Origin: Streptomyces cyaneochromogenes
GTDB lineage: Bacteria > Actinomycetota > Actinomycetes > Streptomycetales > Streptomycetaceae
Length of the DNA: 64,000 nt
Assembly (NCBI RefSeq): GCF_003963535.1
Contig: NZ_CP034539.1
Span: 7,750,001-7,814,000 of the forward strand
Reading direction: 5' to 3'
Positions 51,533-59,698 of this stretch are shown here, piece after piece. A program made the translations under genes and the position numbers. Positions within the stretch are counted from its first letter, which is position 1. Each line of letters begins with the position of its first letter. The notes under the pieces were generated by a model. It was not told the origin of the DNA. It ran no database searches and saw only the letters and a program-made list of their open reading frames with translations.

Positions 51533-53364
51533 AAGAGGGCTCCCTGTCCCGAGTCGTGGCGGGGGTGGCGGCGGCTGCGAGGGACGGTGCCGAACAGCAG
51601 GCCCTGGTCTGGTAGTCCGGTGCCGATCCGTTCCGCGCACGCGCGATCGTGCTGTGCCCCGCCGAAGTCGCCTTCCTCCGCGCGCGTCTCGGCGCGGCGC
51701 AGATAGGCCGCTTTCACGGTCCGGTCGAAGCGGGCACTGACGCCGGTGCGCATCAGGTCCCGCAGGAACAGCCCGATGACGTCGGACGGCGACGCCGTGG
51801 CCTCGAGGTGCTCGGCGAGGTCGAGCACCGCCGCGTCGCGTTCCTCCCTGACGTCGCCGCGCGTCGGCCCTGCGATGTCGGCAGCCGTGCTCAGCAGGTC
51901 GACGCGGCGTTCCATCCCGGCGCGAGCGCTCTCGGCTTCGGTGACCCGGGCCGCGTCGATCAGGAGGTCGACGAGCACGTTGTCGATGCGCTCCTCCTCG
52001 CACGGACCTTCCCCGCCGTCGTAGTGGATCACGTCGCGCACGGCGGAGCGCGCCGTCGCCGTACGTCCGTCGGAGGCGGCGACCACAGCCTGCTCGGCGT
52101 AATGGCCTCTCAGCCACTCCCGGGCCGACGCACAGTCCGGATCGCGCTGCAGTAGATCCAGCACCGCGACTGCGCGGATCCTGTCCCGAGGCTCTGCCCC
52201 GTCGAGTGCCTGGCGCAGGTCCGCCCTCAGATGGTCGTCGAGGCCGGACCTGGCGTCTCTGTCATCGGGCGACACGACCAGGGCCCGTGCGAAGCGGTTC
52301 CTGCTCTGCCGAGGGTCGGTGCCGAAGACCTTCCGGCCCTGCCGCACCAGCTCGGCGGTGAGCTCGGCGGCCAGCGAGCCGTCCTCGGGCAGCAGCGCCT
52401 GCGCCATCTCCAGGCCCTGGATGCGTGTGACGGGGGAGTAGTCGCGCCCGGTGCGGCTCCGCCCGACGTTCTTTCCCGCGCGCAGGACGGCCGCCCGATC
52501 CCCAGGGCCGAGGGGGTGCCCGAGCCGCGCCGCCGTGCTGAAGTCCGCGAGCGCCTCGCTCCATTTCTTGGCCCGCACCCGGCCCTGGCCCCGTTCAGCG
52601 AGGGCCTGGGCGAGAACGTCGGCGCACGCCCGGTGGTCAGGGGAGTCCGCGGTCCAGGTGGCGGGGTCGGGGTGGCGTGCGGTGTAGGCGTCGAGGAGGG
52701 CCTCGCCGCGGTCGCGGCTCACGAGGTGCCGGGCAGCTTCTTCGAGTGGAATCAGGCCGTCGGGCCCGGCGTCCGAGAGGAGGACCGCGAGAACGGCACG
52801 CTCGGTCTCCCAGGCCGTCTCCCAAGCAGCGAGGATGTCCCGGCCGGCCCGGACGTCCAGGGCGCGCAGCAGCTCGGTGATGCGCCCGAGCAGATGACTG
52901 TGGGCACCCTCCCAGACCTCGTCGGGCACGGGAGCGCCGCGCCGCTCGGTGAGCAGTGCGCGGAAGTCACCCGGGTCGTCCTCGTCGAGGAGATGCGCCC
53001 ACAGCACGATCGCGAGCGCTGCCGTGCCGAAGTCGGTGTGCCGCCCGCCCTCTTCGCTCAGCCGGCGGAGGGCCCCCACCGCGAGGGCGTGTACGACCCC
53101 TGTCGCCGCGAGGTCCAGGTCGCTGTCGGGACACCGCCGGACCGCCTCCGGCCAGTTCCCGACCCGTGCGGCCAGGGCGGCGCGGAGCACGGCGTACCGT
53201 ACCGTCGCCTCGTGGGCGTCGTGGGTGCCGAACTCGGCTTGGAAACGCTGCAGAAGCGGTCGTACGACGCCGAACTCAGCGCGCAGAAACGCGCGTTCGG
53301 CAGCGTTGAGCAGGCGGCCGGCCGTGACGGCTCCTCCGGGTTCACCGGTGTCGTCGACCTGCAC
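51529..53364 (-). CDS. TPR-like helical repeat protein heading the Hsp70 operon
   Basis: The 611-residue product is nearly all helical, with repeated Ala/Leu/Arg-rich helix pairs reminiscent of degenerate TPRs, for example AQALAERGQGRVRAKKW with SEALADFSTAARLGHPLG, followed further on by AKKAW-like helices. No enzymatic motif is seen. It starts at GTG 53364, preceded by a G-rich ribosome site. A good leftward promoter lies upstream: -35 TTGACG, 17-bp spacer, -10 TACGGT, between 53432 and 53404. The downstream 94-residue gene overlaps its stop. In this position a TPR protein could hold client proteins for the Hsp70, taking the place of DnaJ. Function is inferred from the operon only. Confidence 0.65.
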   Translation of the reverse strand: MQVDDTGEPGGAVTAGRLLNAAERAFLRAEFGVVRPLLQRFQAEFGTHDAHEATVRYAVLRAALAARVGNWPEAVRRCPDSDLDLAATGVVHALAVGALRRLSEEGGRHTDFGTAALAIVLWAHLLDEDDPGDFRALLTERRGAPVPDEVWEGAHSHLLGRITELLRALDVRAGRDILAAWETAWETERAVLAVLLSDAGPDGLIPLEEAARHLVSRDRGEALLDAYTARHPDPATWTADSPDHRACADVLAQALAERGQGRVRAKKWSEALADFSTAARLGHPLGPGDRAAVLRAGKNVGRSRTGRDYSPVTRIQGLEMAQALLPEDGSLAAELTAELVRQGRKVFGTDPRQSRNRFARALVVSPDDRDARSGLDDHLRADLRQALDGAEPRDRIRAVAVLDLLQRDPDCASAREWLRGHYAEQAVVAASDGRTATARSAVRDVIHYDGGEGPCEEERIDNVLVDLLIDAARVTEAESARAGMERRVDLLSTAADIAGPTRGDVREERDAAVLDLAEHLEATASPSDVIGLFLRDLMRTGVSARFDRTVKAAYLRRAETRAEEGDFGGAQHDRACAERIGTGLPDQGLLFGTVPRSRRHPRHDSGQGALF

Positions 53365-53403
53365 GGTTTGCTGCCCCCCTGAGCCCCTTGCGCATCAACC
53401 GTC

Positions 53404-53435
53404 ACCGTAGATAAGCGTGTTGGCGACGTCAACGC
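53404..53435 (-). promoter_or_regulatory. Promoter of the Hsp70 operon with shared GTTGACG element
   Basis: Reading leftward: -35 TTGACG (53432-53427), 17-bp spacer, -10 TACGGT (53409-53404). The element GTGTTGGCGACGTCAACGC (53417-53435, + strand) shares 15 of 19 bases with 37287-37305 in the sigma factor promoter and is near-palindromic. Confidence 0.55.
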
Positions 53436-53494
53436 ACTAACGGGTGGGATGGCTGGTTTCTGTGTGCCCAGTGACTCGATGGTCCCGGGCTTCC

Positions 53495-53914
53495 TCACCG
53501 GTCGGCACTGCCGGGTGGGACGACCCATTCGGTGGGCTGGCCGGTGAGGGAGGCGATCATGTCGAAGTCCCCGTCGTAGTGGAGGACTGTTCGCTGGTTC
53601 AGTTCCGCTGTGGCGGCGATCAGTAGGTCGGGCAGGGACAGGGCGCGGTGGAAGCCCGCGTTGAGGGCATGGCGCTGGATCTCAAGAGCGCGGGTGAAGG
53701 CGTCGTCGTCTGTTCCGAGGTAGTCGAAGGCGTGGAGCCAGGTGCTGATACGTGTTGCCTCCGAGCTGTCCCGCGCGGAGTGGATCATCTCGAACTCGGT
53801 GGGGCGGCATACGGCGAGGAGATAGCGCTCGTGCAGAGGCTTGAGTACCTCCTTGACGCTCGGCTTCGTCCAGCGGGCGAGGGCGGACTTGTCGATCAGA
53901 TAGCGGTCCTGCAT
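53495..53914 (-). CDS. vapC: VapC-type PIN-domain ribonuclease toxin
   Basis: A 139-residue PIN protein. The metal-binding acidic residues appear in order: Asp8 in YLIDKSAL, a Glu in CRPTEFEMIHSA, Asp in LSLPDLLIAATAE, and Asp in YDGDFDMIAS. PIN toxins of the VapC family cut specific RNAs. The ATG at 53914 shares a base with the stop of the antitoxin gene (TGATG), the normal VapBC arrangement. It lies 130 bp upstream of the TPR gene in the same direction. All catalytic residues are intact, so the toxin should be active when its antitoxin is lost. Confidence 0.88.
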   Translation of the reverse strand: MQDRYLIDKSALARWTKPSVKEVLKPLHERYLLAVCRPTEFEMIHSARDSSEATRISTWLHAFDYLGTDDDAFTRALEIQRHALNAGFHRALSLPDLLIAATAELNQRTVLHYDGDFDMIASLTGQPTEWVVPPGSADR

Positions 53915-54156
53915 CAGGCGGCTCGGCCTCCGTCGCGCTTGAGGGAGCCGTCTGCGTTGCGGGGGCCGGTGTTCTCGACGATCTCGCTGAAGTCGAACTC
54001 GCCGGCGTCCATGGCGTCGAAGCCCTCCTGTCTCAGGTGCCTCTTGACGGCGTCTTCCATGGCGAGGCGGACGGCCTTTGCCTTCGTCTTGGTCCCGAAG
54101 ATGCGCATGGCTTCGGCGACCATGTCCTCGTCGAGGTCGATGACGGTTCTGGCCAT
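53914..54156 (-). CDS. vapB: VapB-type antitoxin
   Basis: The 80-residue product has a short ribbon-helix-helix-like DNA-binding N-terminus (RTVIDLDEDMVAEAMRIFG, then TKAKAVRLAMEDAVKRH) followed by an acidic, probably toxin-binding C-terminus (DFSEIVENTG). ATG 54156 is preceded by GGAAGGGA with eight-base spacing; a longer in-frame start upstream lacks such a site. The stop overlaps the vapC start. It should neutralise the PIN toxin and repress this promoter. Confidence 0.85.
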   Translation of the reverse strand: MARTVIDLDEDMVAEAMRIFGTKTKAKAVRLAMEDAVKRHLRQEGFDAMDAGEFDFSEIVENTGPRNADGSLKRDGGRAA

Positions 54157-54624
54157 GCGGGTGGTCCCTTCCCAAGCGAGTCTGCCAGTGAAACGATATC
54201 TCTCTTTGGCCATGATAGATGTCGTTTCGGGTAGGCGTCCACGTCGTGCACGCGTGGTGCGTGGGCGCTCCGTGTGGGAAACGGACAGTAGTCCTCTGAT
54301 GTCGAGAGCACTGGTCGCGCGGCACGACCCACACCTGTTCGGGGGCTTCGGCCGCGCCGTCGAGGCCGCCTCGCCGCAGCCGGGCGGTGCGGCAGCCCGG
54401 CGGCGGGTGCCGTCGACATGGCGCCTCCGGCCCGCCGCTTCCTCGTGGCGCATCACGATCTTGACCGCACCGACAGGAACCGGCTGGTGGGCGACTGGCT
54501 GCGCCAGGTGAGGGCGGTCTGATCCTCCCGGCTCTCAGCGGCGTCGATGCGGCGTGCGCGTCCCGGGTGTCGGCCGGCTGTCGGCGAGCTGCGAAGATGC
54601 GTCCGTTTCCCAAGCGGAGGGCAT
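54157..54624. other. Intergenic region upstream of vapB and the pseudogene
   Basis: 468 bp. A short frame at 54418-54522 (34 residues, ending in DWLRQVRAV) could be a relic, but has no ribosome site and no recognisable fold. Otherwise nothing supported. Confidence 0.3.
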
Positions 54625-55729
54625 TTGTTCGTTTTCGTGTGTGCGGGGTGCGGCGCCGAGTTGACCACTCCGCTGTCCCAGGTCTCACTGCCGGTCCACA
54701 CCCGTCAGACGTACGGGAACGGGGCCCAGCTCCCGGTCCTCATGCGATCAGGGACGTTCGCCATGGACCCGGACCCATGGAGAGGGCCCTGGCGGAGGTG
54801 GGACGAAACCGATCCGGGGGAGGCGGAGGCGCGCGGCATCTACGCGCCGGTCCACTCCCTTTCCGAAGGTACGCGTGGGGCGAGTGTCATCGCGCTCGGA
54901 ACATCCGTGGAACCCGGCTGATTCCTGAGAAGCGCGGCGGTGCCTGCTGTGGCCTCGCCGGGGCCGACGGGCCCAACATGGCCTGCGGGACATGCGACCT
55001 CCCCGTGGCGACCAGGATCGACGACTGTTCGCTCTGGCAGGCGGTGTGACTCAGCCCGGACGCCGTGCACCGCCTCCCCGTCGACGGTGTCCACGCCGGG
55101 CCCCTCTCCTGGGCCGAGCTGGCGGAGAAGGGAGAGAAGACGCCGCCGTTCGAGCCGATCTCCACGTGGGGAGGACGGTCGGGGACGAACCACTACTGGT
55201 CGTGGAGTCCGCAGTGGGAGGCGGCAGCCGGCCATGCGCTCGCCCACCTGCTGGTCGCCTCCCAAGGGCAGCCGGTGCAGGTCCCGGGCGGTCTGACCGC
55301 GGACATGTTCCAACGCATGCTCGACGCCCTGCTGCCCCAGGCACCCCCAAGCGGCGTGCCGTCCTGGCCGGACCGGGACGCCCCTCCCCGGACGCCGGCG
55401 TCGACATCCTCCTCGTGCCGGTCCAGCCCCAGACGGGGCAGACCTGGTCCCCCGCCGGCACGACCGCGTCGGCCTACCTGGTGCCCCTGCCGCTGGGGGT
55501 GTGGCTCTGGCTGGTCTGTCCCCAGCCGTACTTGCCGGTCACCGCGTCGGGCCGCATACCGCAGGACGTCCTCCGCGACGACCCGCTCCCGCTGCTCCCC
55601 AACCAGCCGTTCCGGGCCGACCAGGGAACGTTCCAGCACACCCTGGTCCGGCTCCCCGCGGTTCGCAGCCCGTGGATGCGCTCGGTCCTGGAGAATCTCA
55701 GGCAGGGCACCTTGGCCGACCTCTTCTAA
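54625..55729 (+). pseudogene. Decayed actinobacterial zinc-finger protein gene (two frameshifts, one stop)
   Basis: Conserved protein-like sequence is spread over three frames. Frame one, from TTG 54625 with GGAGG upstream (or GTG 54637), gives VCAGCGAELTTPLSQVSL through RGIYAPVHSL. A shift near 54895 leads to GTRLIPEKRGGACCG and LPVATRIDDCSLWQAV, ended by TGA at 55047-55049 where a tryptophan would fit. The same frame resumes with HRLPVDGVHAGPLSWAELA and SGTNHYWSWSPQWEAAAG. A lost C in the C run at 55344-55348 then moves reading to KRRAVLAGPG, VDILLVPVQPQTGQ and a C-terminal FQHTLVRLPAVRSPWM. Joined, it would be roughly 365 residues with an N-terminal CxxC zinc motif, like a Streptomyces family of unknown function. 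Three lesions make it clearly inactive. Confidence 0.75.
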
Positions 55730-55758
55730 CCCTCTGGCCATGGAACAGCGCAGGACGC

Positions 55759-56223
55759 TCAGCGGGTGACGGCAGCTGCCTTCCCCCGCGTCGAGAGCAC
55801 TGCCCGGACGGTCTTGCCGGTGGGTGGGTAGGGGACGCAGTCCCAGTGGTCGGCGAGGGCGGTGACGAGTGACAGGCCGCGTCCGCCGGGGCGGGGCGCA
55901 TCATCTGTGTCGGAGCCCGTCGCGATCTGCGGGTAGAGGTCCCCGCGGGCGTCGGTGACCTCCACCCGGAGGCGGTCGACCGGTGGGTCGAGTACGAGGG
56001 TCAGGCGAAAGCTGCGTCCGGGCAGGCGGCCGTGGAGCACGGCGTTCGCCGCGAGCTCCGCGACGACGATTTCGGCACGCTCCGTGAGGTCCTGCGGGGC
56101 GCTCCAGGACTGGAGTTGGCTCACGGTGAGCAGCCGGGCGAGCCGAGCGCCGCGCCGCGTGGAGGAGAGCAGCTGCGTGAAGGTGTGCGGGGAGGTGGTG
56201 AGTTGGGGAGCGGGTTGGTTCAT
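55759..56223 (-). CDS. HATPase-type serine kinase / anti-sigma-like regulator
   Basis: A 154-residue GHKL ATPase of the anti-sigma factor (HATPase_c_2) type, visible as the N-box VVAELAANAVLHG, the DARGD segment, and the G-box GGRGLSLVTALADHWD. Streptomyces genomes carry many of these beside a DUF5753 regulator and a DUF397 protein, exactly the arrangement here, with the regulator divergent. They are thought to tune development or metabolite production by phosphorylating or binding a partner. The ATG start at 56223 faces a compact inverted repeat in the promoter region. No sigma factor partner is adjacent. Confidence 0.9.
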   Translation of the reverse strand: MNQPAPQLTTSPHTFTQLLSSTRRGARLARLLTVSQLQSWSAPQDLTERAEIVVAELAANAVLHGRLPGRSFRLTLVLDPPVDRLRVEVTDARGDLYPQIATGSDTDDAPRPGGRGLSLVTALADHWDCVPYPPTGKTVRAVLSTRGKAAAVTR

Positions 56224-56269
56224 GGCGCCAGCTTGGCGTCCGTGAAGGTCCGTTGCGAGCTCCGGACCG

Positions 56270-56290
56270 CGTACGCGGAGTCAGCGTACG
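56270..56290. promoter_or_regulatory. Inverted repeat operator candidate
   Basis: CGTACGC and its reverse complement GCGTACG are separated by seven bases in the 156-bp divergent region between the HATPase gene and the HTH regulator. Probably the binding site of the latter. Confidence 0.5.
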
Positions 56291-56379
56291 AGCACAGGGA
56301 GTGGACAGTACGTGGGCCGACCCATCACTCTGTGTGCTGAAACGTGTGCGGCCGGAGCGGCTGGAGAAAGGGGCGGCGG

Positions 56380-57261
56380 ATGGACATCGGCGCGGGGGAA
56401 GCGGCCACGGGCGTGGGCGACCGGGCGGTTCCGGCGGGGGACTGGGAGCGCGAACCGCATCCGTCGGACAGTCTGCGTACGTTCGGCGCGGTCGTCCAGG
56501 CCTTACGGGAGCACGCGGGGCTCAGCCGTAGTGAGTTCGCCGACATCGTCCGGTACTCCAAGCACACGGTGGCGTCTGTGGAGTTGGGCCGACGAATGCC
56601 GGACGAGGCGTTCATCGAGCGTGGGGAGGAAGCGACCGGAAACACCGGTGCGCTGCGGAAGGCCGCTCGCCATCTCACCCGGGGCGAGGCGGGACTTGCC
56701 GCCTGGTTCCGGCGGTGGGCTCGGCTGGAGCGCGATGCGGTGAGTCTGTGTACGTACGAGTGCCGGTTGGTGCCGGGGTTGTTGCAGTCGGAGGCGTATG
56801 CGCGGGCTGTGTTCGAGGGCACGATTCCGTTGCGGACGGATGAGGAGCTGGAGGCGCAGCTCGCCGCGCGGATGGACCGCCAGCGGATGATGCGGGAGCG
56901 GCCTACCGTGCCGTTCAGCTTCATCGTGGAGGAGCATGTGTTCCGGCGGCGGTTCGGGGATGCGGAGGCGATGCGGGAGCTGTTCGACCATGTTCTGGAG
57001 CGGAGCGCGCCGCGCAATGTGACGCTTCAAGTGGTGCCGCTGGAGGCAGGGTTGCATGCCTGCCTGGATGGGCCGGTGCAGGTTCTGGAGACACCGGAGG
57101 GGCGGCGGCTCGCTTACTCCGAGGGCCAGAAGAACGGGCGGCTGATCTCTGACCCGAAAGAGGTAAGTATGCTCTGCCAACGCTATGAAACACTGCGCTC
57201 GCAGGCCCTGAATCCCGAGGAATCCAGGGCCCTGTTGGAGCGACTGCGAGGAGAGCTATGA
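56380..57261 (+). CDS. Scr1-family XRE HTH regulator (DUF5753)
   Basis: The 293-residue product has an XRE helix-turn-helix at about residues 38-75 (AGLSRSEFADIVRYSKHTVA) and a DUF5753 sensor domain behind it (VPGLLQSEAYARAV, FIVEEHVFRRRFG, VTLQVVPLEAGLHACLDG). Regulators of this family work with a small DUF397 partner, and that gene follows with an ATGA overlap. The ATG at 56380 is used because GGAGAAAGGGG lies just upstream. It is divergent from the HATPase gene. Confidence 0.92.
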   Translation: MDIGAGEAATGVGDRAVPAGDWEREPHPSDSLRTFGAVVQALREHAGLSRSEFADIVRYSKHTVASVELGRRMPDEAFIERGEEATGNTGALRKAARHLTRGEAGLAAWFRRWARLERDAVSLCTYECRLVPGLLQSEAYARAVFEGTIPLRTDEELEAQLAARMDRQRMMRERPTVPFSFIVEEHVFRRRFGDAEAMRELFDHVLERSAPRNVTLQVVPLEAGLHACLDGPVQVLETPEGRRLAYSEGQKNGRLISDPKEVSMLCQRYETLRSQALNPEESRALLERLRGEL

Positions 57262-57461
57262 GCAGCGGGACGACGGAACTGGCCTGGTTCAAGTCCAGCT
57301 ACAGCGGTAGTGAGGGCGACAGCTGCGTGGAGATCGCGATCGCCGAACAGGCCGTCCACGTACGGGACTCCAAGGACGTGAGCCGCCCGGCGTTCGCGGT
57401 TGGCCGTGACGGCTGGGGGCGGTTCGTGCGATTCGTGGAGCAGGCGTCAGCGCAGCTCTGA
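57258..57461 (+). CDS. DUF397 protein
   Basis: A 67-residue DUF397 protein with the typical WFKSSYSGSEGDSCVEIA opening, HVRDSKD and a final WGRFV region. It is co-translated with the Scr1-type regulator (ATGA) and usually binds it as antagonist or cofactor. Its end overlaps the convergent CoiA-like gene by 15 bp. Confidence 0.92.
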   Translation: MSSGTTELAWFKSSYSGSEGDSCVEIAIAEQAVHVRDSKDVSRPAFAVGRDGWGRFVRFVEQASAQL

Positions 57462-59666
57462 GTGGCGACGCAAAGCCATGCGCCAGTGCATGAACAGTGC
57501 GTCGGGTGGGGGAGCGATCCGGTCCAGGTTGAAGAGGATCTGCTGGTAAAGGGGATGCGGCCGGTCGCCTCCGTGCGCGGTGACCAGCGCGGACAGCGGA
57601 GGCCTGTCGTCCGGTGTCTCGCGGTCCACCTCGACCAGTACGGCGGTCTTGTCGTCGGGGTGGAGAGCCGCGAGCGGAGCCCCGATCCGCATGGCCAGTT
57701 CACCCCATGTCGTCGTACGCCCTTCACGCGCGGCCTGCCGCAGCGCGACCCGTACGGCGACGGCATGGCCGCGTATCTGCGACAGCGTGAGGCGCTCGGT
57801 CAGCCGCTCCAGGTGCCGGTGCCAGCGCGCAATGTCACGACGTTCCTCCGCCGCCAGATCGTCTCCGACCTCTTCGGCGAGCGCCTCGGCGCCCCGCAGG
57901 GCACGGCGCAACTGGTCCGGAAAGAGGTCGTCCCCGTCGCGGTTGATCGTGTCGACGAGCGCTGACAGACGCTCCCAGGTCACGTACAGCTCGTCGGCGC
58001 GCTGGTCCAACAGCCAGTCCGTCTGGTCCCGCACGGCCTCCTGGGCATCCGTCGACAGCGCTGCTCGTTCCGCCAGGAACAGGTTTTGCTCGAAGGCATC
58101 GAGGTCACCGGCCTGGCGTGCCTCGTGAGCCACGTCAAGCAGAGCGTCGAAGGCGGCGCGGCGTCGGGCGGCGGCGGAGTCGGTCCACTTTCTTCTGACA
58201 TGCCCCGGTGGCTCGCGGTGGGTTTCCTGACGGGGAAGCGACGGTGGGTTCGCCTGGCTGCTTCTGCTGTAGGCGGCGTGGACGCGGCCACGCTCGCGGT
58301 TCCAGATGTCGAGCAACACGGCGTCGGAGAGCCCCTTCGGCAGGCCGAGTCCGTGCAGTACGTCTCCGAAGAACGGGGCCGGACCGCCGTCTCGCCCCTT
58401 GATGAGGGCTGACAGAACGGGCTTGCCCGGGGTCCTGGGCTGCTCGACCTGGAGGAGCAGCTCCCGCCACCGCTCCACGGAGAGGGTGCGGCCGTGGAGG
58501 GACGCTCCCCGGAGCAGGGCTGCCATCGTCACGACGTTCTTGCTGCGCGCCGTGTTCTCCAGCGTCCTGCGGAAGGAGGCGACGAGATCGGCGTCAGGGG
58601 GAAGGGGCTGTTCCTCGGGTGACGGATCGTGCGTGTCGGACGAGGGGGCAGCACTGTCCGTGGACCCGACGGGGGTGTCGGTTCGGACGAGGTGCAGTGC
58701 AGCGGCCGTGATCAGCCATGTGCCGTCACGGTCGAGGGAGAGGGCGACCTCCATGGGCAGGTACGCGGACCGAACGTCGGGCGCGTCCGCGTCGACAGGG
58801 AGCGACAGGCGGGCGTTGACACGAACGGAGACATCGAACCAGCGGTGGGTGCCGGTTACGTGGGACAGCGTGGCGTCGGTGATGAGAACCGAGGCCGGGG
58901 TGAGCGGCAGGCCGGACGGGGGAGGGACGGGGACCGCCGCGGCGGTATGACGTGGAACGATGCCGTTCGGTGTGCGGAGGAGACTCGGGGTGACGATTCC
59001 TTCGGGTGTGAGCGTGCACTCCGCGAGGGAGGTCCACTCCACAGGCCCGTCCGGGAACTGGGTGCCGATCTCCACGGTTCGGGTCGCCCCGAGAGACCGG
59101 CACTGCACGCGAAGGGCGTACCCCTGCCGCTCGACCTGCCAGTTGGCCAGGAGACTGTCGGGCCCGAAGAACCAGTCGAGTTCAGAGTGCCGGACTCGTA
59201 GCTCCGCGTCGGCCGCTTCCCACTCCCGCTTCGACCGCCGAGCGAGCTGGACGCGTACGAGCCGGCGTCCAGCCTCGTACGACACGTCGACGGCATCGCG
59301 GACCTGGTGCCCCTTGGGCTGGTAGACGGGCTGCACCGCCCGCTGCCCCTGCTGCTTCAGCCAGTCGGCGACAGCCCGCCCGATGTAGAGGTGATCGGCG
59401 CTGTCCTCACCGACCTCCGTGCGGTGGCAGTGCACGGGCGGCCGGTGCGCGAAGTGGCACTTCTTGTCCGTGTACCGCTTCGGGGACAGTTTCTTGCCGC
59501 AGCCGCCGAGCAGGACGCCGCAGTAGAAGTCGTCGCGCGTCCGACCTCGCATGAACCGGTCGAAGTCGTCATGGTCGTACGGCAGGAACACCGGCCGGTC
59601 CGACCCGGCCCGGCCGACGACTGCCGTCTGGACCTTACGTGTGTCTTCTTCCTCTGCGAACGGCAA
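57447..59666 (-). CDS. CoiA-like competence/nuclease-related protein
   Basis: The 739-residue product has a CoiA-like N-terminus: a zinc knuckle (CGVLLGGCGKKL, then CHFAHRP) followed by ADHLYIGRAVADWLKQQG and a restriction-endonuclease-like core, RDAVDVSYEAGRRLVRVQL, where the final E/Q-x-Q position reads VQ. The middle is beta-rich with a Pro/Ser linker, and helices follow. The last 100 residues form a compact conserved block (TTWGELAMRIGAPLAAL, then AVLVEVDRE), which looks like an independent domain. CoiA proteins handle incoming single-stranded DNA in competent bacteria; Streptomyces is not classically competent, so here the role may be defensive. A single gene with a start at ATG 59666, 32 bp before the PASTA-like gene's stop. 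Confidence 0.68.
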   Translation of the reverse strand: MPFAEEEDTRKVQTAVVGRAGSDRPVFLPYDHDDFDRFMRGRTRDDFYCGVLLGGCGKKLSPKRYTDKKCHFAHRPPVHCHRTEVGEDSADHLYIGRAVADWLKQQGQRAVQPVYQPKGHQVRDAVDVSYEAGRRLVRVQLARRSKREWEAADAELRVRHSELDWFFGPDSLLANWQVERQGYALRVQCRSLGATRTVEIGTQFPDGPVEWTSLAECTLTPEGIVTPSLLRTPNGIVPRHTAAAVPVPPPSGLPLTPASVLITDATLSHVTGTHRWFDVSVRVNARLSLPVDADAPDVRSAYLPMEVALSLDRDGTWLITAAALHLVRTDTPVGSTDSAAPSSDTHDPSPEEQPLPPDADLVASFRRTLENTARSKNVVTMAALLRGASLHGRTLSVERWRELLLQVEQPRTPGKPVLSALIKGRDGGPAPFFGDVLHGLGLPKGLSDAVLLDIWNRERGRVHAAYSRSSQANPPSLPRQETHREPPGHVRRKWTDSAAARRRAAFDALLDVAHEARQAGDLDAFEQNLFLAERAALSTDAQEAVRDQTDWLLDQRADELYVTWERLSALVDTINRDGDDLFPDQLRRALRGAEALAEEVGDDLAAEERRDIARWHRHLERLTERLTLSQIRGHAVAVRVALRQAAREGRTTTWGELAMRIGAPLAALHPDDKTAVLVEVDRETPDDRPPLSALVTAHGGDRPHPLYQQILFNLDRIAPPPDALFMHWRMALRRHSELR

Positions 59667-59698
59667 CGGGGCTCCTGGTGACGGGTAATGGCGGGCCG

